64,000 nt of DNA from Flavobacterium sp. HSC-61S13 (GTDB taxonomy: Bacteria > Bacteroidota > Bacteroidia > Flavobacteriales > Flavobacteriaceae). Shown here piece after piece: positions 19,091 to 28,200 of the stretch. Within the stretch, counting starts at the first letter, position 1. Each line of letters starts with the position of its first letter. Below the pieces are notes generated by a model. The model searched no databases and had not been told where the DNA came from. It saw nothing but the letters and a program-made list of their open reading frames with translations. The stretch is from contig NZ_JALJZV010000003.1 in the NCBI RefSeq assembly GCF_024171535.1, forward strand, positions 124,001 to 188,000. The letters are read 5' to 3'. Position numbers and translations under genes: made by a program.

Positions 19091-19386
19091 AATATCCTCT
19101 CTTAAAACGCAAGTAATATACAAAGAAACCGAATGCTATTTTAACAAAAATGGAAGATTAGCTTTTATCGATAAACTACCGTTTTAAAAACAAAACTCCC
19201 AAAATGATTGAGAGTTTTTGTGTTTAATAAAGACCACGCAAGAGGACTCGCGCGGTAGCGTAGACGAATACTTTTAATAATCACCACACGAAAATATTCG
19301 TGCCGTACCACACGAAAGGATTCGTGCGGTAGCGGGGTGCGGGGATTTCATTTCGTGCACTAGCAGAGGATTTCGTACGGCAGTAG
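19087..19386 (-). repeat. Repeat element copy 3 plus extra hairpins
   Basis: 19087-19260 is the shared element, with a terminator-like hairpin at ~19191-19217 and the end hairpin CGCAAG-AGGA-CTCGCG (one G-U on the minus strand). Its left end is joined to the Rhs core instead of the usual CCCCGCTGCC end. 19283-19386 adds further units: CACGAA-AATA-TTCGTG, CACGAA-AGGA-TTCGTG, then GCGGTAGCGGGG and a last ...TTCGTACGGCAGTAGG. The block sits immediately after the 62-residue gene at 19410. Confidence 0.75.
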
Positions 19387-19409
19387 GCATCGTTATTGAC
19401 ACTAATAAT

Positions 19410-19598
19410 TCAAAACTTTTTCTTCTTCAAATAAACTAAAAAACACATTACAAATACGACTAGAACAACTAAAGATAAATAATCATTTGTTGCTAAATAA
19501 CCACCCCGCCTACTGTACAATAAATATGTCGCAAAACATATACCCGAAAAAGAAGCCCCTACAATAACTTTAAACCTATCTTTATTCATAATTATCAA
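19410..19598 (-). CDS. Small two-helix membrane protein
   Basis: 62 residues with two hydrophobic segments (~9-26 and ~41-56) and a Lys-rich end (YLKKKKF). Starts at M1 or at M4 (MNKDRF) are both possible. It lies 20 nt after the 142-residue membrane gene and probably shares its transcript. Family unknown; a role in immunity is suggested only by position. Confidence 0.5.
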   Translation of the reverse strand: MIIMNKDRFKVIVGASFSGICFATYLLYSRRGGYLATNDYLSLVVLVVFVMCFLVYLKKKKF

Positions 19599-19618
19599 GT
19601 TTTATTATTTAATAAAAT

Positions 19619-20047
19619 CTATGTTTTATCCTCCCCTTGCACTCCAAATTTCTTAAGCTTTTCAACTAAATCTTTTATCTGCTCTACATTAAAACAGTAT
19701 ACGTTTGCTCTAGGTTTTATAATAAAAGTATTTCCTGCCTTTAAATAAAATCTATCATAAATCCCTCCACTAGTGATAACTTTTTTATAATCATAGCTCA
19801 ATTCATCTAATTGAAAAACCTTCGTTCTAATTGAACCTAATTTAAAATATCTGTATTCTAATCGTCTATTTTCACTATCTACTTTAAGCTCAATATCACT
19901 ATAAAAAAAATTTACGCCTGAAAAAAAAACAACCATAGAAACCAAAACAAAATACTCATAACCTATAACATAATCCATTATTAATCCTATCGAAATTAGA
20001 AAAACAATCAATAAATAATCTATTTGTGCTTTATATAAAAATATCAT
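19619..20047 (-). CDS. Membrane protein, candidate immunity protein
   Basis: 142 residues. Two transmembrane segments (about 10-27 and 31-48) are followed by a ~90-residue soluble domain of alternating strands (LEYRYFKLGSIRTKVFQL, FYLKAGNTFIIKP), which looks PH-like. The ATG overlaps by 4 nt (ATGA) the stop of a short upstream frame that looks like the end of a lost toxin tail (20044-20179). That coupling is the main reason to call it an immunity protein. It is flanked by inverted repeat-element ends at 19386 and 20180. Family not recognised. Confidence 0.6.
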   Translation of the reverse strand: MIFLYKAQIDYLLIVFLISIGLIMDYVIGYEYFVLVSMVVFFSGVNFFYSDIELKVDSENRRLEYRYFKLGSIRTKVFQLDELSYDYKKVITSGGIYDRFYLKAGNTFIIKPRANVYCFNVEQIKDLVEKLKKFGVQGEDKT

Positions 20048-20179
20048 TTTTTACTACTTTTTATCGCTTTTCCAAAATCCATATATCCGTTCACTGTACC
20101 ATATATAGAATAACTATTAAAATACACATTGTGTCCTTGCTCAATTTTTTTAAAAGAGTTAATTGTGTTTATACTATTC
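20044..20179 (-). pseudogene. Stub of a toxin tail (last ~44 codons only)
   Basis: Too short for standard gene calling. From the edge of a repeat end at 20180, an open frame reads about 44 codons (... FKKIEQGHNVYFNSYSIYG ... MDFGKAIKSSKK) to a TGA at 20044-20046. This TGA overlaps the ATG of the 142-residue gene. The frame has no start codon of its own and stops abruptly at the repeat. I read it as the C-terminal end of a displaced toxin tail whose upstream part was removed by the repeat insertion or an associated deletion. Confidence 0.6.
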
Positions 20180-20463
20180 CCCCGCTGCCGCACGAAATGA
20201 AATTCGACGAAGTCAATCCTTCACAGTGCCAAACATTCTATATTATTCCCCGCTGACGCACGAATCCTTTAGTCTAGCAAAATTCATTATACTAATATTG
20301 CGCTCCTAAACCTCAAGTAATATACAAAGAAACCGAATGCTATTTTGACAAAGTTAGAAGACTTCCTTCTATTGATAAACTGCCTTAGTAAACACAAAAC
20401 GCCCAATTTGATTGAGCGTTTTGTATGTACTATAGACCACGCGAGAGGACTCGCGCGGTAGCG
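20180..20463 (-). repeat. Solo repeat end plus repeat element copy 4
   Basis: 20180-20225 is a solo left end (CCCCGCTGCCGCACGAA then ATGAAATTCGACGAAG). Copy 4 proper is 20248-20463 (216 bp), from CCCCGCTGACGCACGAA to TCGCGCGGTAGCG. It contains the shared block, a clean terminator-like hairpin (20394-20424; stem acaaaacgcccaat / attgagcgttttgt with one G-U on the minus strand) and the end hairpin CGCGAG-AGGA-CTCGCG. More degenerate hairpin units extend to ~20543. Confidence 0.75.
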
Positions 20464-20568
20464 TAGACGAATACTTTTAATAATTCGAGGTACCACATGA
20501 AAATATTCTTGCCATAGGACATGAAAGGATTCGTGCGGTGGCGGAAGAAAGTTGCTCTTTCTATCTTT

Positions 20569-20754
20569 TTAAAAATAACTCTTTATTTTTATAATCAAAA
20601 AAATAATTCCGACAAAAAACAAAAGAAAGTTACTCAAATAATAATTTGTTTCTATAGGAAAACGAGCTCCACCTTTGAATTTTGGTATTTTAGTTTTTAA
20701 TATCCCTCTTAAACCTATTATTATCATAATTAGATAAATGATTATATATCCCAT
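20569..20754 (-). CDS. Small two-helix membrane protein, candidate immunity protein for tail 2
   Basis: 61 residues with two membrane segments (~2-18 and ~41-57) around a short polar loop (TKIPKFKGGARFPIETN). It starts 10 nt after the stop of the 20765-21502 tail, the usual place for an immunity gene. The tail in front has long Gly-rich hydrophobic stretches, so a membrane-acting toxin with a membrane immunity protein is plausible but unproven. Repeat copy 4 follows. Confidence 0.55.
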   Translation of the reverse strand: MGYIIIYLIMIIIGLRGILKTKIPKFKGGARFPIETNYYLSNFLLFFVGIIFLIIKIKSYF

Positions 20755-20764
20755 ACTATTTTCT

Positions 20765-21502
20765 CTATTTTGTCAACATCTTTTCTGTATCTGCCCCTAT
20801 AGTTTTATCTAGAGTTAGATTAATACCATTAATTAATGTAGTACTTCCTTTATCTAAACCTTTTCCAATTGCTCTTTCTGTAGCCTTTATACCATAATTA
20901 CCACTACGCGCAAAAAATAAAGATATTCCAAATTTAGCCATTGCTTTTTTCTCCTGCCCTTGCCCAGCTAAAAATAGCGATTCAATTCCAGTACCAATCA
21001 AACTCATCCCACCACCAATAGCCATCAAAGCAGCACCTACAGGAGCTCCAACACCTGTAATAGAAAAAGATAAACCTGTGTATGTTGAAGCATCCCCTGC
21101 ATTTTGCAATCCGGAAGCGAATGATTTTAATGGATTATTTTCACTTATATAATAATCATCACCAGTTCTCATTGGACTAAAACCTACATCAGTAGTACTA
21201 CCTGAGAGATTATCTGATACCGAACCATCTTTATTTAGATTATAAGATTCAAAACCACTAGTTCCATTATAAGACAATGATTCTGATACCGTTTCTACAT
21301 TTCTATATCCTTTATCTTTTGCCTCTTGTTTAGTATTAATTTCCGCATCATAGGTAAGCAGTTTGTCACCTTTATTTGTAGAATGTTCTATCCACCCAGG
21401 ATCCTCCGCACTCATCCCTGTCGGGTCAATCATATTAATAGGATTGTTGTGTACATAGTGGTACGGCGTCCAGTTTGGGAACTGCTCCGCTAACGGATCC
21501 AC
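20765..21502 (-). CDS. Orphan Rhs-core and variable toxin-like tail (tail 2)
   Basis: 245 residues. It opens in the Rhs core (D-P-L-A-E-Q-F ... H-N-N-P-I-N-M-I-D-P-T-G-M) and then diverges into a ~215-residue tail. The tail has a polar first half and a hydrophobic Gly/Ala-rich segment at about 140-180 (FSITGVGAPVGAALMAIGGG, LIGTGIESLFLAG). This is either a membrane-active toxin or only the pre-toxin region that often precedes a small catalytic domain; the short remainder shows no known active site. The first available start is GTG inside the core and there is no signal peptide, so it is likely silent unless recombined into the main RHS gene. Confidence 0.68.
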   Translation of the reverse strand: MDPLAEQFPNWTPYHYVHNNPINMIDPTGMSAEDPGWIEHSTNKGDKLLTYDAEINTKQEAKDKGYRNVETVSESLSYNGTSGFESYNLNKDGSVSDNLSGSTTDVGFSPMRTGDDYYISENNPLKSFASGLQNAGDASTYTGLSFSITGVGAPVGAALMAIGGGMSLIGTGIESLFLAGQGQEKKAMAKFGISLFFARSGNYGIKATERAIGKGLDKGSTTLINGINLTLDKTIGADTEKMLTK

Positions 21503-21714
21503 GCTTAAAAATATACTCGCTCCCGGATCATAATAACGCGCACCATAATAATAATAACCTGTCGACTCATCGAACTCTGCCCTACGGGCGATTTGTTCGA
21601 CAAAAGCTCATCCGCTTTTACCTCCAAAGTCATTGAATTTATATACATTTTCAAAGATGTTGTTGGTACTTTGCTGTACCATGACTTCTCCAAAAGGCAA
21701 ATACTCTATATGCT
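21503..21714 (-). pseudogene. Upstream part of second orphan Rhs core, with the same 53-nt replacement
   Basis: Same arrangement as 18885-19090. The core ends in K-F-N, followed by the identical 53-nt block at 21579-21631 with an in-frame TGA at 21608-21610, then EFDESTGYYYYGARYYDPG. Homology with the intact core begins at ~21714, where repeat copy 5 joins. Confidence 0.8.
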
Positions 21715-21908
21715 AATATCCTCTCTTAAAACGCAAGTAATATACAAAGAAACCGAATGCTGTTTTTACAAAGTTGGAAGACCTACTTTTATCGATAAAC
21801 TACCTTTTTAAAAACAAAACTCCCAATAGGATTGAGAGTTTTTGTGTTTAATAAAGACCACGCGAGAGGACTCGCGCGGTAGCGTGGGAAAGGATTCGTG
21901 CGGTAGCG
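21711..21908 (-). repeat. Repeat element copy 5
   Basis: Shared element 21711-21884, with a terminator-like hairpin (21815-21845) and end hairpin CGCGAG-AGGA-CTCGCG, then a partial extra unit (AAAGGATTCGTGCGGTAGCG) to 21908. It lies 41 nt after the Imm53-like gene and its hairpin probably serves as the terminator of the toxin operon. Its left end is fused to the orphan core. Confidence 0.78.
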
Positions 21909-21949
21909 TATCCGGAGATTTTTAATACTGGCGCACCATCAGGGAAAAC

Positions 21950-22273
21950 TCAAGATAATAAATGTTCATAAATATAATCGCTATCGACTTCTCCCTTTTC
22001 TATTAAAACTTTAAAAATCTTAATCAAAGCCTCGAGTTTAGTTGAATCTCCAGAAGCCGTAAACTTATGTTCCTCAACATCATACCCTATCCAGTTTTGT
22101 TCTGAAACTTCAAATAGCTCCCATTTTTTAATAGGTATTATAGAAGTAATATTTAGAATTTCTATTTCTAAAAGCCAGCCTGGATTATCTAATGACTGTA
22201 TTCTAACCAAGTTTTCATGTTCCCATTCTCCATCACAGTTAGAGCTGTACCAATCTTGTAACCATTTTATCAT
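21950..22273 (-). CDS. Imm53-family immunity protein
   Basis: 107 residues, cytoplasmic. The N-terminus W-L-Q-D-W-Y-x-S-x-C-D-G-x-W-E-H-E and the later L-D-N-P-G-W-L-L-E-I-E are the signature I recall for Imm53 immunity proteins of polymorphic toxin systems. It begins 9 nt after the stop of the RHS toxin gene, so it is co-transcribed and presumably binds and blocks the toxin tail. Recognition is from memory of the family pattern; the family call is firm, the exact partner tail is inferred from position. Confidence 0.85.
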   Translation of the reverse strand: MIKWLQDWYSSNCDGEWEHENLVRIQSLDNPGWLLEIEILNITSIIPIKKWELFEVSEQNWIGYDVEEHKFTASGDSTKLEALIKIFKVLIEKGEVDSDYIYEHLLS

Positions 22274-22282
22274 ATTTATATT

Positions 22283-25200
22283 TTATTTATTTGGCATATC
22301 AATTCCAGGTCTAGCTGGTCTAACAGATCCATTCTCTTGAACGTGTGGAGTATTGACAGTTTCTTTCGTTTTTTTATTTATATGCGCTGCCCCTTTATAA
22401 TCAACTCTTTTTTCAGTTTCAAACCCAAGACCATTATTGTTTTTATTAGGATTTTTATTATTAACCTTATACGTTGTATGTCCATTTTCATTTATAACAG
22501 TATGATCTCCAACCGCATTTGGATCAGCAGTCCTATTATTAGAACCTCTACCTCCTCCATGTGAAGAAGCATTATCGCTCTCCATATTCTTCATAGCATT
22601 AACTCCAATAATAGTTCCAACAGCAATTTCAACTGTCCCTTTAGCAATTGATGCTCCACTCAAAACTGCTCCCGGCACACCAACAACTGCGCCAACTCCT
22701 GTTGCAGTCGCTGCACCCGAAGCTACTAACCCAACACCTCCAGTTCCTATACTGGAAACACCGTCTACTAATAAAACTGCGCTAGCAAGTAATGAAGCAG
22801 CATTCCCCGTAGAAACACCATTCCGATATTTTTGAGAATCTGTTGCATAAGTATTCCGTAGATTACTTCCAAAAATATTGTCTACAACTGAAAGCACAAA
22901 GCCTTTACAACCCTCACATTCCTTACTCATCCCCGTCGGGTCAGTAAAGTTAATCGGGTTGTTTCCCACGTACGAATACGGTTCCATGGTTTGCTCTACT
23001 AACGGGTCTACGCTCAAAAATATACTAGCTCCCGGATCATAATAACGCGCGCCGTAATAATAATAACCTGTCGACTCATCGAGTTCTTTACCATTGAATT
23101 TATAGACATTTTCAAAGATGTTATTGGTACTTTGCTGTACCATGACTTCTCCGAAAGGCAAATACTCTATATACTGACAAGGTTTTCCAGAAATGTCGGT
23201 AATATACGACGAACTTCCCAAATGATCACTGTGATACCACCAAACCGGAGATTCTTGCTTCATCGGATCAGCAATAATTGGTATCCGTGGGGGTGGATTA
23301 TTCGTCCACGTCCCTCCATTTATACCCGGACTCAGGGTTTCATCTGGAAACACTGGATCATCCACAGGCGGTAATCCCGGATCAACCGGAAGGTCAGGAA
23401 TGATCAAATCACAGAATCGTATTCTAATCTTTCGATCTTTATCCCACTCTACAACCGGAGTCTGACCAGGTCCTCCCGGTGTGCCTTCAATACCAATGCC
23501 AAAACACTCATCGGTATTGTCATTAAAACACCTCAAATACTTTAGAAACAAATAATATTCGGCCGGTTTATTGGGTTTGTCTTTATAATAGTCTATAAAA
23601 TTAATAAACTTATTGTAACAATCCAATTCCAAACGATCATAATCGTTACCTGTTCCGTTATCAATTGGTAAACCAGTTATTGGATCTTTTGGAATTCCCG
23701 TTACCGGATCATAAATATAGCCGGTTCCGGGATCAATGATGTCGCCATTTGGTGTTCGTTTGATACAAACTAGCTTGTTTATCTCTTCTAAAGCTTTACA
23801 ATAATCAAAATCATAAAATATTTTATCGCATGTCCCAATCGTCCCATCTGGATTATTCACACATCTATACAAATATAATTTATGTAGCTCCAATATATTC
23901 AGAATATCATTTTTACAGTCGATCGTTTCGGCAGTATTATACAAGACGTCCAGTAAAATATTCACTTGATCTTTGCATATTGTAACCACCCATGAAATAG
24001 GAGGAACAATAGCTACATCGGGAGGTAAGGGCGCTATTAAACCATTATCTAGTCTATCTATTGAACTTTGCCCTTCTCCATTTTGTGCTATCCCTCTTTG
24101 TTGCATTCCCTCATGAGGCGAAGTTCTTACCGAATTCAGATTTCTATTTTTAAAATCTTTTAAATCTGTGACATCCATAATCTTGGAAGCGATTCGCTTT
24201 CCATTCGCGTAATAATGCTTGGTATACACACTGCGATTGTAAACCAAATGACCACCTGGATACAATACTTCATGGGCTCCATACATACCATTTTGCGGAT
24301 TACTTCCATTGACAGATAGAGAATTCCCTCCTTGCAATCTCTTAATCACTCGCTCTCCTTTTCCGTCATAGATATATTGATTAAGAACATGTCCATCTCT
24401 TCCATTATCCTCAATTTTAGTAATATTATTATTCGCATCCCACTCAAATAGCCGATCCACAAATGAATCCGTCTGGAATTCATTGTGTATGCTTTTGATA
24501 TTACCATTCTCAAAATAATCAAGTTGTTGTTCTAATTGTTGACCATTTCTATCAACACCAATGATTGAACCTACCCTAGGCTTACTCGAATCATTATATT
24601 TATAATTTCTGACTAAGGAGTTTTGCGAATGCTCAACTCCACCTGAATTCTTATCTCTAATAAGGTGGTTTTGATCTTTTACAGAAATAGAGTGATCCTT
24701 GGTGTATTTCATTTCCAAATCGTAATTATGAGCTTCCAACAAACCATCCCATTGTCCTTTAGCACTTTTTAAACGATTAAATTCATCATAAGTATACATT
24801 TTTCTAGAGGTTCCTCCTACAACAATACTCTGATGCTGACTGAAATCATTTACTTGCCCCGTAATATTATTGTTTTTATCAAATCCATACACATTTCTCG
24901 AAAACACTTTAGAAATCAAAGGATTAAGCAAATCGCTACTTGATAGTTGTGAAGCCCTCAGTCTTTCCGTCAAATCAAATTCCTGATGCGTCACTACATT
25001 ATTTCCATACTTCATATAATAGGGCTGATCAAAGTGAGTATATTTTACATTCCTCAAAAAAATGATATTTTCTTCACCACGAATTCCCGTCAACTGCCCT
25101 ACGCGATTGTATTGATAAAGAACCTTCTCTCCATCTGGATAAATCATCTCTAATATTCGTCCCCAAGAATCGTACTTGTATTTGGTTTTGAAGAATTGAG

Positions 25201-28200
25201 AATCTCCATTAATATCGATTAACATCTTATTGTCTTCAATTACCTCGCCTAACTTTCCGTATCTAAATTCCTGGTAGCCGGAACTGTCCTCCATTTTTTT
25301 CAATCGACCACCTGGCTCATAAGTAAATGTGGTTTGTATAGTAGGATTAACTACTCCCAACAAACGATTAAACTGGTAATTATAGGTTATTATAGTTCCA
25401 TTAGCATCTTCTTTTTCAATGACATTACTCAAAAAGTCATATTTGTATTTAGTAATACCCGAAGCAGCCAATGTCTTATTAGTTACCCGCCCAAGGTTAT
25501 CATAGTTATAAGCCGTTTCATGCCCCATGGCATTAGTAACTGTTTTAGGCAGCCCCAAAAGGTCATAAGTAAAACTCGTCCATAAGTCTTCACTTCCTAT
25601 TTGTTTTTGACCGGTTTGCAACCCCAATTCATCGGTATAAGAAATACTCTTATTTCCCTCCGGTAATGTAACCTCTTGAGTAAAAACCGTTTTCCCCTTG
25701 TTATCTGTACCAAATGAATATTTAGTTTTGGTTTTGGCATCGGTACCAAAAATCAATTCCTCGACGACCCGGTCTTTATTATCATATAACCTAGCAACTT
25801 TTTTTTCATCCAAACGCGGTCCTTGATAATAGGTGGTCAATAAGTTTCGCAATTGAGCCCCACTATTACAATCAAGTTGTTCTTCTGCTAAATAATTCTC
25901 TACCACTCGTCCAAACTCATCATAAATCATATCCCCTGAAACCGCCAAACGCACTTTTGGAATTTGTCCTCCACATCTCGGAGATGCATCCGTAGCTAAG
26001 ATTTCTTTTTTAACCTGAACTGTTCTTCCCAATCCATCATTAATCATACTGGTATGTAATATATTACCCTGCCCCAAATTGTGCTGACTAATAGCAATAC
26101 GATTGCTGATATATTCGTTTCTTATCGTCCATTCAGACTCGTAGGGCCCTTTCATTTCCATCAATCGATTGAACCGATCATATTTATAAGTGACCACTTC
26201 ACCATACACATCGGTTGTCTTAATTGGTTGTCCAAATGGATTCACCAACATTTTTGTTTCATTGCCAAAACCATCTCTGATTTTAGCAGGAACGATCTTG
26301 AAGTAATTTCCATGAAAACCGGTTAAATCACCGTAATCATAAAAATAAAAGAATCCATTAGTAAATATTTTTCTCGTTAGATTCCCCAATCGATCGTATT
26401 CATAATTTGTATCATAAAAAATGGTAGGCGTTGAATATTTCTGTACTCGATGTATTTTTAATCCATCATTACTAAACGCCTTAGTTAATCGCAACATTTG
26501 ATTACCACTAGTTGTACTAACACGATGGCTAGTCGATAGGGTTTTAACACCTATTTGATATTCAATATCAACTGTGAGTCCTCGGTTGACATCCGAAAAT
26601 TTCTTGACATTCCCAAATTTATCATAGATGATAAATTGTTGCTCGGTATTTTGTGTAAACGAACTGTTCTGCGCATCTTCATCGAAATTCACCACCTTAT
26701 TTTTAATAGTAGTTACCAATGGTAACACTGATAATTTCTCTGAATATACCTTTACCTCTGCTGCATTGTTAGCTGTAGTTGTATTGATATCGGTCAGTAA
26801 TTTGGCTGTATCATAGAACTTATAGGTATACGCCGTTTCGTTTAACATACGTTTGGTTCGATCCAATGTATAACTGCGTTTTGGTAAACCCTTTTTATAT
26901 AAAAACTGTTTTAAATCGGAACTCGTTCCCGGGCGATACAACTGATCTTCGGTCATGTCGTTATTCAAATATTCCGTTACTGTAGTGCGGTATACCACAC
27001 CTGTTCTGTCGAGTATATGTGCCTTTGTCATTCCAAAGCCCAAGAAACTGCGTTCTTTTCTATCTTTATATCCATTAAAATATTCATAGGCATAACGGCT
27101 GATATTTTGCCCATCACCGACAAAACCATCGGACACGGATACTTTGGTCAATGCCCATTTTTTATAAGGCATCTTATAGGTTGATCCAATCACAGATTTA
27201 TCAATTGGATTAACGATATCGTAATCCAATTCGATTTTTGAACCAGTAGATTGGATAACCGTTTTTAATAAGTTGGTGCGTTTGATACGAGAACCATAAA
27301 CCGTTAAACTCTCATCATTATCCGAAGTGACATAATCGGTAAAACCGTCGCCATCAAAATCCATATATCGCGCTTCTTCACTTGATATACTCTTTCCTTT
27401 ACTTCCTACAACTGCACCACAGAACTTAGGTCCAACTAACCAGATGGTTGGAAAATAAAAACAGATGGTTACATTTGCATTTATACCGACCTCCGTGGAT
27501 TTTTGTGCCTGTGCACCTGGCAATGTTCGCTCTATAGTTTCAAAACCAGTTCCCAAATTAATATAATAGGTGGTTTCGTTGATTATTTTCTCCGGCAATC
27601 CATCTCCATTAACATCCATATAAGTGATCTTGTCTTTAGAGGTACTTCCAGAAATACTAAGTCCAGCTGCAATATCCATATTGGAAATTCCCGAAAAACC
27701 ACCACCGGCACCGGCTCCTATAGTTAAGGTCTGACTCTCTTGAAAGGGCAAAGTTGAACTCCAAGCTGTACTCGCTAAGAAAGTACCTCCGTAGTTTAAC
27801 AATACCTTGCCGTTATTTTGAACAATGTCAATCAAGCCATCACCGTTGATATCTACATAAAAACGGTCTACTTTATTGGTTGTTGTAAAGGAACTACCAC
27901 TAACAGAAGCACTTCCTTGATTTCCAACCACCAAATTGAGATTTCCACTAGTAGATCCTATGGCTGCGCTTCCTTTGATACCCGAATTACTTCCTCCAGC
28001 TAATTTACCCGATCCTTCAATAGAGGTTCTCGAATTCAAATCTTCATTTAAAATTTTACTTGAAAGCCCGCCTCGTTTTGCGGTCAATTGTATTTTAGTT
28101 CCAATAATATCGGGGAAACCATCGCCATTGATATCGATAAAATCATTTAATAACGAACTGGATCCCTTTGTTTTGGTTTTCCCAACATTGATTCCTAAAA

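Noticed and set aside
18881..19123. Short minus-strand frames 18881-19123 and 21505-21693
   Set aside because: They read the repeat and Rhs core in the wrong frame; the core residues (G-Y-Y-Y-Y-G-A-R-Y-Y-D-P-G) appear only in the other frame.
18666..19187. 173-codon plus-strand open frame
   Set aside because: It runs antisense through the orphan Rhs core and a repeat element and resembles nothing; the minus frame is clearly Rhs.
20287..20496. 69-codon frame in repeat copy 4
   Set aside because: Lies wholly within the non-coding repeat; equivalents in other copies are broken.
14594..21908. CRISPR array or integron cassette array as explanation of the repeats
   Set aside because: Repeats are 1-3 kb apart, not regularly spaced short units, and no cas genes are present. 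No integrase gene or attC core sites (RYYYAAC/GTTRRRY pairs) were seen at the cassette ends.
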